Below are positions 35,975 through 45,235 of a stretch of DNA of 64,000 nt, piece by piece. Position numbers and translations under genes: made by a program. Source of the stretch: Falsiruegeria litorea R37 (GTDB lineage Bacteria > Pseudomonadota > Alphaproteobacteria > Rhodobacterales > Rhodobacteraceae); the NCBI RefSeq assembly GCF_900172225.1, contig NZ_FWFO01000001.1:2232001-2296000 (forward strand), given 5' to 3'. Numbering within the stretch: the first letter of the stretch is position 1; the number at the start of each line of letters is the position of its first letter. The notes under the pieces were generated by a model that ran no database searches, was not told where the DNA came from, and saw only the letters and a list, made by a program, of their open reading frames with translations.

Positions 35975-37993
35975 GTGCCACGAGCAATTTTCCCCTCCAT
36001 TGCTGCACTCTTTGTGACGCTTCCCCTGCCGAAATCTGCAGGGGCGCAAGAGGCCGCCCCACCCCCATTTCTTGTCGAAGTCGATTTTGAAGGCGCTGCG
36101 CAAATACTCTGGACTGCTGGGGTAAGGCTGCAGGACGTGGTTGTTGCCATGCGCCAAAGCCCTGCAGCGGTTACCGATCTGATACGCGACCTGGGGCAGT
36201 TTGGGTTTGAGCCCGTCAAGGCTCTTTGGCTGTGTGTTTTGTTCACCGCCATAGCCATACTTGCCGAGTTGGGAATTCGGCGCATGCTTCGCCCGTTTCT
36301 GTCGACGGCCGCGCAAACCACGCCTCAAAGTCATACACAAAGGGGGCTAACACGCTTGCTGGCCGAGGCTGGAGCAATCGGCTGTTTTGCGCTCGTTGCA
36401 ACAGTGCCATTGATGATGGCTCTGGGCCGCGATCCGGTGGCTCTGGCGCTCTTGCTCACTCTCGGCCCCGCTGTACTGGCCGTGCGGGTGGTCGAAGCCG
36501 TATTTCGACGATTGGCCGAACCATTCACCACGGACGCAGATTCGCGTTGGCTGGATATGAATGATCATGATGCAGCTCGGTTTTACTTCTCATTTGTTGG
36601 CCTGACCGCACTCTCGGCCTTTTTCTATTTCTCCGTCCGCCTGCTGCAACAGGGTGGATTGGTCGCTGATGTTGTCGTCGGCTTCACGCTTTTGACGCGC
36701 ACTTTTCTCGCAGCCACGCTGATTGCTGCGTTCTTTGCCAACCAAGGCGGCGTCAGCGCCCTGATCCGCAAACGCCGTAGCGGTCTCGACCGCGGACCGC
36801 GCTGGCAAGCGCTGGCAGGTGTATGGCACAAGCTGGCGAGCGCTTATGTGGTTCTCTCCTGGCTCTGGACCTCGGTTCTGGTTTTGGTGGAGTCGCCGGA
36901 CGCCGACCGGGCCTCAATTCTGAGTTTCTTGGTCCTTATGGGAAGCTTGATCGCTGCGCTCAGTCTCGACGGCTGGATCTATCGCGACGAAAAGCAAGAA
37001 GACTTCGAGCTATCAGTTTTCAAAGAGGTCAGCCTCCGGGTCGGCGGGCAAGCCGTGGTTGGCGCCTCTTTGGTGTTGCTGATCTACATTTGGTTGCCAA
37101 CCTGGGACGACCTGCCCTTGTTGGCAACGGGTAGTGCACCACGCGAAGTGTTTGTCCAGATCTTGGTGACCCTGTTCTTGGCACACTTTGTCTGGATGCT
37201 TTTTGTTGTCTCCACCCGTCGGCTTGCGGGCACGACAGTAGACGACCCGCATCAGCCGCAGACCCGTGTCGAAACGCTTCTACCGCTGGTGCGCACTGTG
37301 ATTTTCTTTGGCCTGATCAGTGTTACCACCGTTATCATCATGTCGGCCCTTGGAGTCGATCTTCTGCCACTCTTTGCCGGCGCAAGCATCTTCGGCCTTG
37401 CCATTGGTCTAGGAAGCCAAACGCTCGTACGGGACGTGATCTCTGGGCTGTTCTTCCTGTTTGATGACGCCTTCCGCGTAGGTGAATATGTCGATTTGGG
37501 ACTGGCCATGGGCACGGTTGAAAAGGTTTCGACCCGCTCTATGCGCCTGCGACATCACCTTGGGACCGTACACACAATTCCCTACGGCGAAATCAAAACC
37601 GTGGCCAACCTTTCGCGCGACTGGGTGATCTACCCAGTTGAGTTCCGCGTGCCATTCGATGTCGATCCCAACGACCTGCGCAAGAAGATCAAGGCGCTCG
37701 GTAAGAAACTCGCGCAGAACCCGGACTATGGTCACAAGTTCACTGCACCTCTGAAATGTCAGGGCATCGTAGGGATGGAAGACGCCACCATGATGGTGCG
37801 GTGCAAGTTCATGACCAATCCCGGAGATCAGTTCGAGCTGCGCCGTATAGTTTACGACGAGCTAAGGGAACTCATGCGAAACGAAGGGATCTCGCTGGCG
37901 GCTCGCGAAGTGCGCGTAAGCTCGGGCGGCAAAGACCCAAAACAGGCCGCCGCCTCGACGGCCGTGGATTTTGGCGGCTCGGACCCCCTATGA
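35975..37993 (+). CDS. Large MscS-family mechanosensitive channel
   Basis: A 672-residue protein with a signal peptide (cleavage near KSAGAQ), a periplasmic segment and about 9-11 membrane helices. The MscS core near residues 440-520 has the pore helix region LFAGASIFGLAIGLGSQTLV, then ISGLFFLFDDAFRVGEYV and the beta domain with STRSMRLRHHLG and HTIPYGEI. It starts at GTG 35975, 14 bp after AAAGGA. The extended N-terminal region resembles large MscS relatives such as YbdG or YjeP rather than minimal MscS. It is first in a co-oriented run with the CHAT gene 48 bp downstream. Confidence 0.88.
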   Translation: MPRAIFPSIAALFVTLPLPKSAGAQEAAPPPFLVEVDFEGAAQILWTAGVRLQDVVVAMRQSPAAVTDLIRDLGQFGFEPVKALWLCVLFTAIAILAELGIRRMLRPFLSTAAQTTPQSHTQRGLTRLLAEAGAIGCFALVATVPLMMALGRDPVALALLLTLGPAVLAVRVVEAVFRRLAEPFTTDADSRWLDMNDHDAARFYFSFVGLTALSAFFYFSVRLLQQGGLVADVVVGFTLLTRTFLAATLIAAFFANQGGVSALIRKRRSGLDRGPRWQALAGVWHKLASAYVVLSWLWTSVLVLVESPDADRASILSFLVLMGSLIAALSLDGWIYRDEKQEDFELSVFKEVSLRVGGQAVVGASLVLLIYIWLPTWDDLPLLATGSAPREVFVQILVTLFLAHFVWMLFVVSTRRLAGTTVDDPHQPQTRVETLLPLVRTVIFFGLISVTTVIIMSALGVDLLPLFAGASIFGLAIGLGSQTLVRDVISGLFFLFDDAFRVGEYVDLGLAMGTVEKVSTRSMRLRHHLGTVHTIPYGEIKTVANLSRDWVIYPVEFRVPFDVDPNDLRKKIKALGKKLAQNPDYGHKFTAPLKCQGIVGMEDATMMVRCKFMTNPGDQFELRRIVYDELRELMRNEGISLAAREVRVSSGGKDPKQAAASTAVDFGGSDPL

Positions 37994-38041
37994 TGCTGAG
38001 GTGAATTGGCCGCGCTTGCCGCGACCGCATAAGAGAAAACC

Positions 38042-41000
38042 ATGTGGACTTTTATCAAAACCGCCAGCCTGGCCTTCCCGATTTACGCAGCTCTGAACAC
38101 TGTGCCAGCCATGGCACAAACCGACAATACCAGCGATCTGGCGGATCGCTGGCGCAATGCCGTCAACCAAATCTATTGCCCAAGCCAGCTGTCTTACGAG
38201 CGTGATCCAAAGACAAACACGCATTTCGACCACAACGACATTCTGGCGCTGACTTCGGCCTTTTCGGGCAACAGCATCGAGCAGCTTTTCTTGAACGCAG
38301 GTTACAGCCCCGAAGAAGCACAGATCGGCCTCAACCGGGGCTTGTTGGAATTTGACAATCGTGAAGTCATTTTACACCGCGTCCTGCAGGAGAATGACGA
38401 TGCCACCCGCCGCGCCGAGACTGAAATTGCCCAGCACGAAGGCAACATTTGTCCGGTCATCACCAAAGTGCTGGATACCGGTTACTTTGAAATCGTCCGA
38501 AAGCAGAGCACGCTGCGCCCCTATTGGCAGCCGCATTCGGAATACGCGCAGATGACGCTTGAACTCAAAGGCTGTGGTCCGGTCTTTGTAGACGGGCTGT
38601 TCGGCCCTGCCACCCTTGCACGTTGGAAAGAGGTCGGGTTCCCCGTCTCTGTGGGAACTCTTCCAAGTCCGGGTGATGTGATCTCTGCCAGCCGCAGCCT
38701 GACGACCTGTGACACGCCATACGAGGTCCGTGCCGGCGCGGTTCTGCAAGCCTGCGGTGAAGTCGGCTATGACATGATGCCTGACACCGGTCTTTCCGAT
38801 GTGGCGCAGCGCCACCAGACCTTGATGGGCGCGATTTCCTATGCGGCCTCCCGTTCAGAGTTTTCCTACTACACGAAGGCCGCGCCCTATCTTGCCTGCC
38901 TCATTCAGGGCACCAGCCACAGCTATGACGACGACAACAGCTTGCTGACACCTGTGGCAGAGGCGCTCGCAACCGTTGCACTACCAGACGAGGCCGATTG
39001 GGCCACATACCAATCAATCGCCACTGACGTTTTGTCCCCTCTTTTGGGGGTACGAACAAAGGACACCCTTGCCCGCGCGCTCTTGCAGACCGTGGGACCA
39101 AACCATTCGACGCAACGCAATCTGCTGGGCATAGCTATGCTGGAGCGAGCAGGTACAGGTCTCCCCCTGGAGAATGTTGCCATGCTGGCAGACCAGCCCC
39201 TACCGCTGCCACAGGCCATTTCGGCATTGGGCAATGTGATGCGCGTATCACTGAAGCGATGGAACACGGCACTCAGCCAACCGCAATGGGGGCAAAGCGA
39301 CCCCAACTATTCCTCTCGCGGCGGTTTGCGCCTGGACACCAATCTGATGATGGACGGTGGTCCAGAGTTTTATGACGCGATTGCGCAGATTGACCAATCC
39401 CAATCCCTGCGACACACCTTGCTGTCCTCGGATCTGGATCAGCTCAACTACGCCTATGGCGCCATGATCATGGAGGGACTCACCCCAAGCGGCCGCGACG
39501 AGGCCCGAGCTCTTGGTCATTTCTCTGCTGCCGCGGACAACGCCCATGCTCCCTCCTTGTTTCGGCTTGCCTTGATGCACGAATACGGCCTTGGTATCGA
39601 GGCCAGCACCCATGAGGCCAACCTCCTCTATATGCGCGCCGCTGCTGGGGGCGATCCTTCAGCCTATCTGGCTTTGGCGCAAAAAAGCGAAACCGGGAAA
39701 GGGCTCGAGAGGAACTGGAACGATGCTGCGAAATACTACCGGCATGCTCTCGAGAAAATGGATCCCACCGCGGCCGCTGGTGCCATCTATAGTCGCTGGT
39801 TTGACAACACTGGCTTCTGGAGCCCCGGCGAGCCTGGCGATGACTTGCTGCAGTTTGTGATTTCCGAGGCTTTCAGAAAACTACCGCCCGAAGCCGAAGA
39901 AGACTACACCGCCATTCAAACCCGCCAACATTATCGCGACATCGCAACGGCCATAGGCACCTTGTTTGCAGATGCCGACAGCGGCCAACACCTTGACCTT
40001 GCCAAGGCAGCTCAGTGGCTCCGTGTTGGGCAAAACAGCGGCACCTCATGGGAAGTCGCGGAAACCGATCAAGATGCTTACCGCCCTCCAAATCCTGGTG
40101 GCAAACAGCTTTTGGATGTGCTGCGTATCGCTCCCCACCTCGCTGCCCACCCTATGGAAGCAACCCTGCTTGCACAGCAAGCGGACACCACTTGGACGAA
40201 CCCAGATGATCCAGCAGAAGCAGCACGCCAAATGCGCGCCGACTGCCCACTGGAGAACCGCGAAGCCCACAGCGATTGTGCCAATCAGCTGCGACAGGCA
40301 GCTCTGGGATTTTACGACGCCAGTCTCATTGCCCCGGCCTTTGACCACCTCACCGCCATTTCCAACCTCGAAATAGCCGAGATCGAACGCTTTGGTCGTC
40401 TCCAACCCAATGAGGAAAACCGCACCAACGGGCAAGGGGCCAGCTACAACCGAACACCCGATTACACCTTTGCATTGGTGGACGTGCTGGCATTCTTTGG
40501 CGACTACGCCCAGGCCGAGCGTCTCGCGCAGCTTGCCCGAGGCGCCACCATCAGCGCCAGCGTCGCCCCCCTGCGCCGACAGGTGGCCCGCGCCGTGGAA
40601 ACTGGTGAAGACGTCAAAGGGCTTGGCACTTTGCTTACCACTGCCACGCAATTGGGCAACTCGGCCGCTCGAGATCTTCTTGCGGTGCTCAACGGCCGGC
40701 TTGATCAGGCGCCAATGCAACTCGATCTAAGCTCTGCACGCGACCGTTTTGACGGTCTTGCACATTTGACCAATTCGCTGGCCATGGCCACCAGCGCCCG
40801 GCGGCTGGCGATGCTTGAATCGGCTGCGGGCAATACAGACAGAGCTGCGGAATTAGAGCTTGTTGCCCTTGCGGCGGACTTGGAACGGCACGGTGCGGCG
40901 CGCGGTACGAATGGCCCCATCGGCACGGCACTGGCAGATGTTTGCAGTCTGTCAAAGACGTCCGAACGGCTGTTTGCTTATGGCGCGCCGGAAATGGCGC

Positions 41001-42673
41001 TTGTGATTGCAAAGCAGGCTGTCAATCGCCTGCAGCGCACCCGTGCCGACCTTTCCGCCCTACCCGAGCGAGTGCAACTGTGCTTCCGTTCTCAGGTCGA
41101 AGACCACTACCGGTGGCTGGCCGAACTGTTGATTTCGCAAAACCGGCCGCAGGAAGCTTCTCGTGTCCTGGAAATGCTGAAAGACTTTGAGAACTTTGAA
41201 TTTGCCAGCCGTTCGGCCGGGCTGCAGGGTGACGCCTATGACACTTTGCCCTTTTCCAGCGCCGAATTGGCATTGCAAAACGCCATGCAAGCCGTACGAC
41301 TGCCGGACCGTTACACAACAACCCGCCTGATCGAACTGGACAATCTCTCGGACTTGCGAGCACTGACATCGCAAGAGCTGCAGGAACAGTCAGATCTCCG
41401 CCAGGCGCGGGCCGTGAATGTTGACAGCGCAAACCGCGCTCGTCTGGATCTGAAAACAATGGCACTGAACGTGCGTGATCAAGGCGAAGCCCCCGATTTC
41501 ACCCAAGACAAACTGATTGCACGTTACCTGCGGTCGCGAGGCACAGAGAACGCCGCAATATTGCAATATGTAGTGCTCCAAGACCGGTTTGGTCTTGTTC
41601 TGTCCACCCGTTCTGGTCAGACCACATGGACGTGGAACCAGATCGGAAACAGCGCGTTTTCCGAAAATGAACTGAACGCGATGGTGAAGAATTTTCGCGA
41701 TGACGTCTACTACACCAACCGCGATCCCCGTCCGCTCGGAAAAAAGCTCTATGATCTTTTGTTGCCGCCGGACGTACAAGCTGAGCTCTCCAGCCAAGGC
41801 ATCGATACTCTGGTGCTGTCTCTCGACCGGCAGCTGCGTTACCTACCGATGGCCGCGCTGCACGATGGCAAGACCTGGCTGTCCCAATCTTACGTGCTCT
41901 CGCACGTCTCGGTCGGAACAGCTTCTGACGGGGCGGTCCCGCAAAGCGACTTGATCGCCGGATTTGGCGCGACTCAGGCGTTGAACGGCTTGCCAGCGCT
42001 GCCCGCCGTGCGAACCGAGGTCAACGCGGTAGTTCAGGAGAATGCCTCTGATGCAGGTTTCCTTGCTGGCTCTGCGCTCTTTGATCAGGACTTCAACCGC
42101 GAGACATTGGTGACAGCCCTCGAATTCGGCGGCACCAGCTCGGCTTCTGGAGTTTTGCACCTGGCCTCACATTTCAAAATTGGCCGAACAGAGGCCGAAA
42201 GCGCTCTCTTGCTGGGTGACGGCGATTTCTTGTCCGTTCGCGAATTGCGCGAGGGAATCGGGCACGGGGCCAACCTGACCCGCGTTGGCCTTTTGACCCT
42301 CTCGGCCTGTGAAACCGGCTTTGGCACGACCGGAGCAGATGGCCGCGAGTTGGAAAGCGTTGCCGCCATTGCCCAGCACCGCGGGGCGAAGTCCGTCATG
42401 GCATCACTTTTGCCAGTTCCGGATGGCGCCACCGCCGCTTTGATGGTGGAGTTCTATCGACATTACGCCGATGGCATCCCCCCTGCCCGTGCCATACAGG
42501 CCGCCCAGGTCGCAGTGATGTCAGGAGCCGTTGACGCCACCTCGCTGGCCGATCGTGGAACTTTTGACATCAGCGAAATTGACGACAGCCAGCCAGAGGT
42601 CGAAGCGCAATTGGAAGGTTGGCAACATCCCCGCTTCTGGGCCTCGTTTATTCTTCTGGAGGGAAGCCTTTGA
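38042..42673 (+). CDS. Exported Sel1-repeat protein with C-terminal CHAT peptidase domain
   Basis: A 1543-residue protein with a signal peptide (FIKTASLAFPIYAALNTVPA, then MAQ). Residues about 175-200 look like a small peptidoglycan-binding motif (VFVDGLFGPATLARW). Sel1-like repeats lie near 470-600 (AYGAMIMEGL; RLALMHEYGLGIEAS), then helical TPR-like repeats to about 1200. The CHAT domain fills the last 270 residues, with LDRQLRYLPMAAL, the catalytic His1377 in HLASHF and Cys1423 in LSACETGFG, and ends HPRFWASFILLEGSL. CHAT peptidases share the caspase fold. Most are cytosolic, so export is unusual. It is coupled to the next gene. Confidence 0.9.
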   Translation: MWTFIKTASLAFPIYAALNTVPAMAQTDNTSDLADRWRNAVNQIYCPSQLSYERDPKTNTHFDHNDILALTSAFSGNSIEQLFLNAGYSPEEAQIGLNRGLLEFDNREVILHRVLQENDDATRRAETEIAQHEGNICPVITKVLDTGYFEIVRKQSTLRPYWQPHSEYAQMTLELKGCGPVFVDGLFGPATLARWKEVGFPVSVGTLPSPGDVISASRSLTTCDTPYEVRAGAVLQACGEVGYDMMPDTGLSDVAQRHQTLMGAISYAASRSEFSYYTKAAPYLACLIQGTSHSYDDDNSLLTPVAEALATVALPDEADWATYQSIATDVLSPLLGVRTKDTLARALLQTVGPNHSTQRNLLGIAMLERAGTGLPLENVAMLADQPLPLPQAISALGNVMRVSLKRWNTALSQPQWGQSDPNYSSRGGLRLDTNLMMDGGPEFYDAIAQIDQSQSLRHTLLSSDLDQLNYAYGAMIMEGLTPSGRDEARALGHFSAAADNAHAPSLFRLALMHEYGLGIEASTHEANLLYMRAAAGGDPSAYLALAQKSETGKGLERNWNDAAKYYRHALEKMDPTAAAGAIYSRWFDNTGFWSPGEPGDDLLQFVISEAFRKLPPEAEEDYTAIQTRQHYRDIATAIGTLFADADSGQHLDLAKAAQWLRVGQNSGTSWEVAETDQDAYRPPNPGGKQLLDVLRIAPHLAAHPMEATLLAQQADTTWTNPDDPAEAARQMRADCPLENREAHSDCANQLRQAALGFYDASLIAPAFDHLTAISNLEIAEIERFGRLQPNEENRTNGQGASYNRTPDYTFALVDVLAFFGDYAQAERLAQLARGATISASVAPLRRQVARAVETGEDVKGLGTLLTTATQLGNSAARDLLAVLNGRLDQAPMQLDLSSARDRFDGLAHLTNSLAMATSARRLAMLESAAGNTDRAAELELVALAADLERHGAARGTNGPIGTALADVCSLSKTSERLFAYGAPEMALVIAKQAVNRLQRTRADLSALPERVQLCFRSQVEDHYRWLAELLISQNRPQEASRVLEMLKDFENFEFASRSAGLQGDAYDTLPFSSAELALQNAMQAVRLPDRYTTTRLIELDNLSDLRALTSQELQEQSDLRQARAVNVDSANRARLDLKTMALNVRDQGEAPDFTQDKLIARYLRSRGTENAAILQYVVLQDRFGLVLSTRSGQTTWTWNQIGNSAFSENELNAMVKNFRDDVYYTNRDPRPLGKKLYDLLLPPDVQAELSSQGIDTLVLSLDRQLRYLPMAALHDGKTWLSQSYVLSHVSVGTASDGAVPQSDLIAGFGATQALNGLPALPAVRTEVNAVVQENASDAGFLAGSALFDQDFNRETLVTALEFGGTSSASGVLHLASHFKIGRTEAESALLLGDGDFLSVRELREGIGHGANLTRVGLLTLSACETGFGTTGADGRELESVAAIAQHRGAKSVMASLLPVPDGATAALMVEFYRHYADGIPPARAIQAAQVAVMSGAVDATSLADRGTFDISEIDDSQPEVEAQLEGWQHPRFWASFILLEGSL

Positions 42674-43323
42674 AACACCTTGCTCCCGCCGCGACACTTC
42701 TTGTCCTATTGTCGCAACCGGCGGCTGCACAAATTGCAGAATGTTATGCTCTGCCGAAGCCGACAGAAGGTGTGGCCGAGATGGTCATGACCGAGACCGG
42801 AAACCTTATCTACACCCGCAGCAACCTGCCGCATATCCTCTATTTTTCGTCCTGCGGCATCGCCGAAAATGACACGCTCAATTGCAGTCTCGATTGTGAC
42901 GGTGGCAATATGAGCGTGACACACAGTCCCTCAGAACTTCTGATCAACGCGTCTATTCGCATTGAACAGATGCAAATTGACAGTGTGCTGTATGCCCCAG
43001 CAAATGAAGCCGACGGAACTCAGCTCAATGGCAGTTTCACCCTCACCCCCATGCCGCTGGCAACCTGCCGAGAGATTGAGAATCGCACGCCCCCGATCGA
43101 GCTTGCCGCGGGGGACGTGAATGTTCTGGTGGAAGGGGTGGAAAAGAACCTGATTTCTGGGGGCTATCTTTTGGGAGCCCCTGATTACATATTTGATGGC
43201 CGTACCCGTGACGCACTGATCGCCTATCAACAAGACGCCGGTCTTGCCCCAACCGGCACGGCCGGGCCCAACGTCCGGCGCCAACTGGCTACTGACAGCC
43301 TGCTGGCTTTTGGCGGCTGCTAA
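42670..43323 (+). CDS. Exported protein with C-terminal peptidoglycan-binding-like domain
   Basis: A 217-residue protein. It starts at TTG 42670, overlapping the CHAT stop by 4 bases (TTGA), with GAGGGAAG just upstream; the signal peptide is HLAPAATLLVLLSQPAAAQ. The middle is beta-rich with six or so cysteines (SSCGIAENDTLNCSLDCDGG). The end (DYIFDGRTRDALIAYQQDAG, LAPTGTAGPNVRRQL) resembles a PG_binding_1 domain. The tight coupling to the CHAT gene suggests a partner that places the complex at the cell wall; this is inference. Confidence 0.72.
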   Translation: MKHLAPAATLLVLLSQPAAAQIAECYALPKPTEGVAEMVMTETGNLIYTRSNLPHILYFSSCGIAENDTLNCSLDCDGGNMSVTHSPSELLINASIRIEQMQIDSVLYAPANEADGTQLNGSFTLTPMPLATCREIENRTPPIELAAGDVNVLVEGVEKNLISGGYLLGAPDYIFDGRTRDALIAYQQDAGLAPTGTAGPNVRRQLATDSLLAFGGC

Positions 43324-45084
43324 TCAGTCACCCCCGGCAAGCCGGATCAGGCTGGCTGTCAAAAGTTCGGCCTCTTCTTGGTCCGAGACATGTTCGGCAA
43401 CCACCTGGCGGATGGTGTCGTTGCTAACAGGTCCAAGGTTCCACAGATGGGCGATCAGCCTAACCATCTTTCCGTCCTGGCAGATTCCTTTCTGGTACTG
43501 CCAAACCTCGCGCACCGCGCCATCCGGTACGGCCTCTTGCAATCCACAGCGCCGCTCGGGCGCGGGGTTGGCCCATATCAGCGAGACAATATCGGCCAGA
43601 GCCGAACTGTCATTGGCAAAATAGGTATGCGCCAGCATGTCCTCACCCAAAGTGGTCATATCCACTGTGTCAAACCGTTGATCTGACAGAATGCTGTCGC
43701 CCGCCTGCCCGGCGCGCGGAGCATTTCCGTGCAGTTTGCGAGATGCAGTCAGCGCCCAGTCTTCTTCCGAAGTATAAAGGGTCATCCGCTCTCCCATCGG
43801 CTTGATGGTCTTCAACATCTCGCGAAACAGATCAGCATCCACATCTGGCGCCGCAAAAAACAGCTGACCAAAAGGTGGCACATCAAGCTCCGCCGCATTG
43901 TTCTTCATCGCCAATAACTCAAGCGCATCGGTCAGGGCGCGGTTGCCCATGGAATGTGCCACAATGTGGATCGTCTCCGCGCCGCTTCGTTCTTTCAGTT
44001 CTTCCAGAAACACTGCCAGCCGCCGTCCGCTCAACCGCACAACCGCCGTATCCGCCACATAGCGGAAGGTCTTGCCTGCCGACGGCCAGCTGTAAAGCAC
44101 CGGAACGCCGCTGTAATTCATGTCATACGCCAGTTGCGCAGCCCGCCGCGCTGCCGCATCAAATCGTGTATTGAACCCATGCACAAAGACAAATGCCTCT
44201 TTGCGCGCACTGTCCTCTACTCGCGCCTGCATCCGGCTGAAATACACGTCGTTCTCAAGCGGATCCACCTTGCGTACCATGACATGTTTGGCCGGATTGG
44301 CCCCAAATTCCAGCCGCCAGATCGAGGGGCGCTCGATGGCGCCTGGCACATGCTCACTTGGGATCGACACGGTCACGATTCCGTATTCCAGATCGCTTCG
44401 TCCATAACCATAAAACTCATTGGGATCGCTGTCGCCGCTTCGCGCCCGATCTGTTGCGTAGAACACTTCGACCTCAGAGAAACCAGTCTCCCCCGCTGCC
44501 CGAACACCTGCTGCCTTCGGGTCCATCATCGCTTGGCGCTGTGCATAAAACCCCTCTGCCCCGGCTGAATCGCCCCTCTGGGTCGCCAGCCGCTCAAGCT
44601 GGGCGTAAACTTCGGCCACCACGTCGCCGGACTGCCCGGCATCCAGCCGCAGCTTCACCTCGGCCTCATAGCTCTCAATGGCCTTGCGAGTGTTTCCGGC
44701 CGCCTCGTACAGCTCTGCCGCCTGTCGATAGAGGGTCACCGGATCGCGCCCTACAATATCCCGATTGTCCCTCGCAAATTTCGCCATTCCTTCCGCCAGC
44801 GAGGCTGCATCCTGAACCCGATCAGCTTGCGTCAACAATTCCAACCGCCGCGCATTCAGATCGAAGTAAAGCCGCAGGTCCGGGGTCGCTTCTTGCTCTA
44901 CGGCCACGATCGCTCGCTCCACCAGCGCAAGCTCAACCTCTGGTGTCTCTGCCTGCCCCAATGCAATCTCGAAGCCTACCGGATCAAAACGTTCCACCTC
45001 TTGGGCGGCTGCATCAATCGCCAGCCCACCCAAAAAACAACCGCCAATCAAAAGTGTGAAAAGATTCTGTCTGAAGTAGCGCAT
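43324..45084 (-). CDS. Exported TPR protein with DUF900-type alpha/beta hydrolase domain
   Basis: A 586-residue protein with a signal peptide (LLIGGCFLGGLAIDAAAQ). TPR-like helices at residues 40-190 include LYRQAAELYEAAGNTRKAIE. A DUF900 esterase/lipase-type domain follows from about 215: FYATDRARSGD, AFVFVHGFNTRFDAAARRA, VPVLYSWPSAG and the nucleophile elbow VAHSMGN (Ser378). The end is a roughly 100-residue helical region. The gene is on the strand opposite its neighbours and its stop abuts the previous stop. It faces the caspase gene across a 151-bp divergent promoter region. The substrate is unknown. Confidence 0.85.
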   Translation of the reverse strand: MRYFRQNLFTLLIGGCFLGGLAIDAAAQEVERFDPVGFEIALGQAETPEVELALVERAIVAVEQEATPDLRLYFDLNARRLELLTQADRVQDAASLAEGMAKFARDNRDIVGRDPVTLYRQAAELYEAAGNTRKAIESYEAEVKLRLDAGQSGDVVAEVYAQLERLATQRGDSAGAEGFYAQRQAMMDPKAAGVRAAGETGFSEVEVFYATDRARSGDSDPNEFYGYGRSDLEYGIVTVSIPSEHVPGAIERPSIWRLEFGANPAKHVMVRKVDPLENDVYFSRMQARVEDSARKEAFVFVHGFNTRFDAAARRAAQLAYDMNYSGVPVLYSWPSAGKTFRYVADTAVVRLSGRRLAVFLEELKERSGAETIHIVAHSMGNRALTDALELLAMKNNAAELDVPPFGQLFFAAPDVDADLFREMLKTIKPMGERMTLYTSEEDWALTASRKLHGNAPRAGQAGDSILSDQRFDTVDMTTLGEDMLAHTYFANDSSALADIVSLIWANPAPERRCGLQEAVPDGAVREVWQYQKGICQDGKMVRLIAHLWNLGPVSNDTIRQVVAEHVSDQEEAELLTASLIRLAGGD

Positions 45085-45235
45085 ATCAATCCCGGCTTAG
45101 CCAAAAGTCAGTCGCCCGAGCGTAGTGGCTGCGAATAATACTTGTCACCCCCATTTATTAGCCTTCAAACTGCCCAAAACACATTTCAGTCCGCCTGGGA
45201 TAAGCGACGCGGGACCAGGCTTTAAGGAGCCACAG

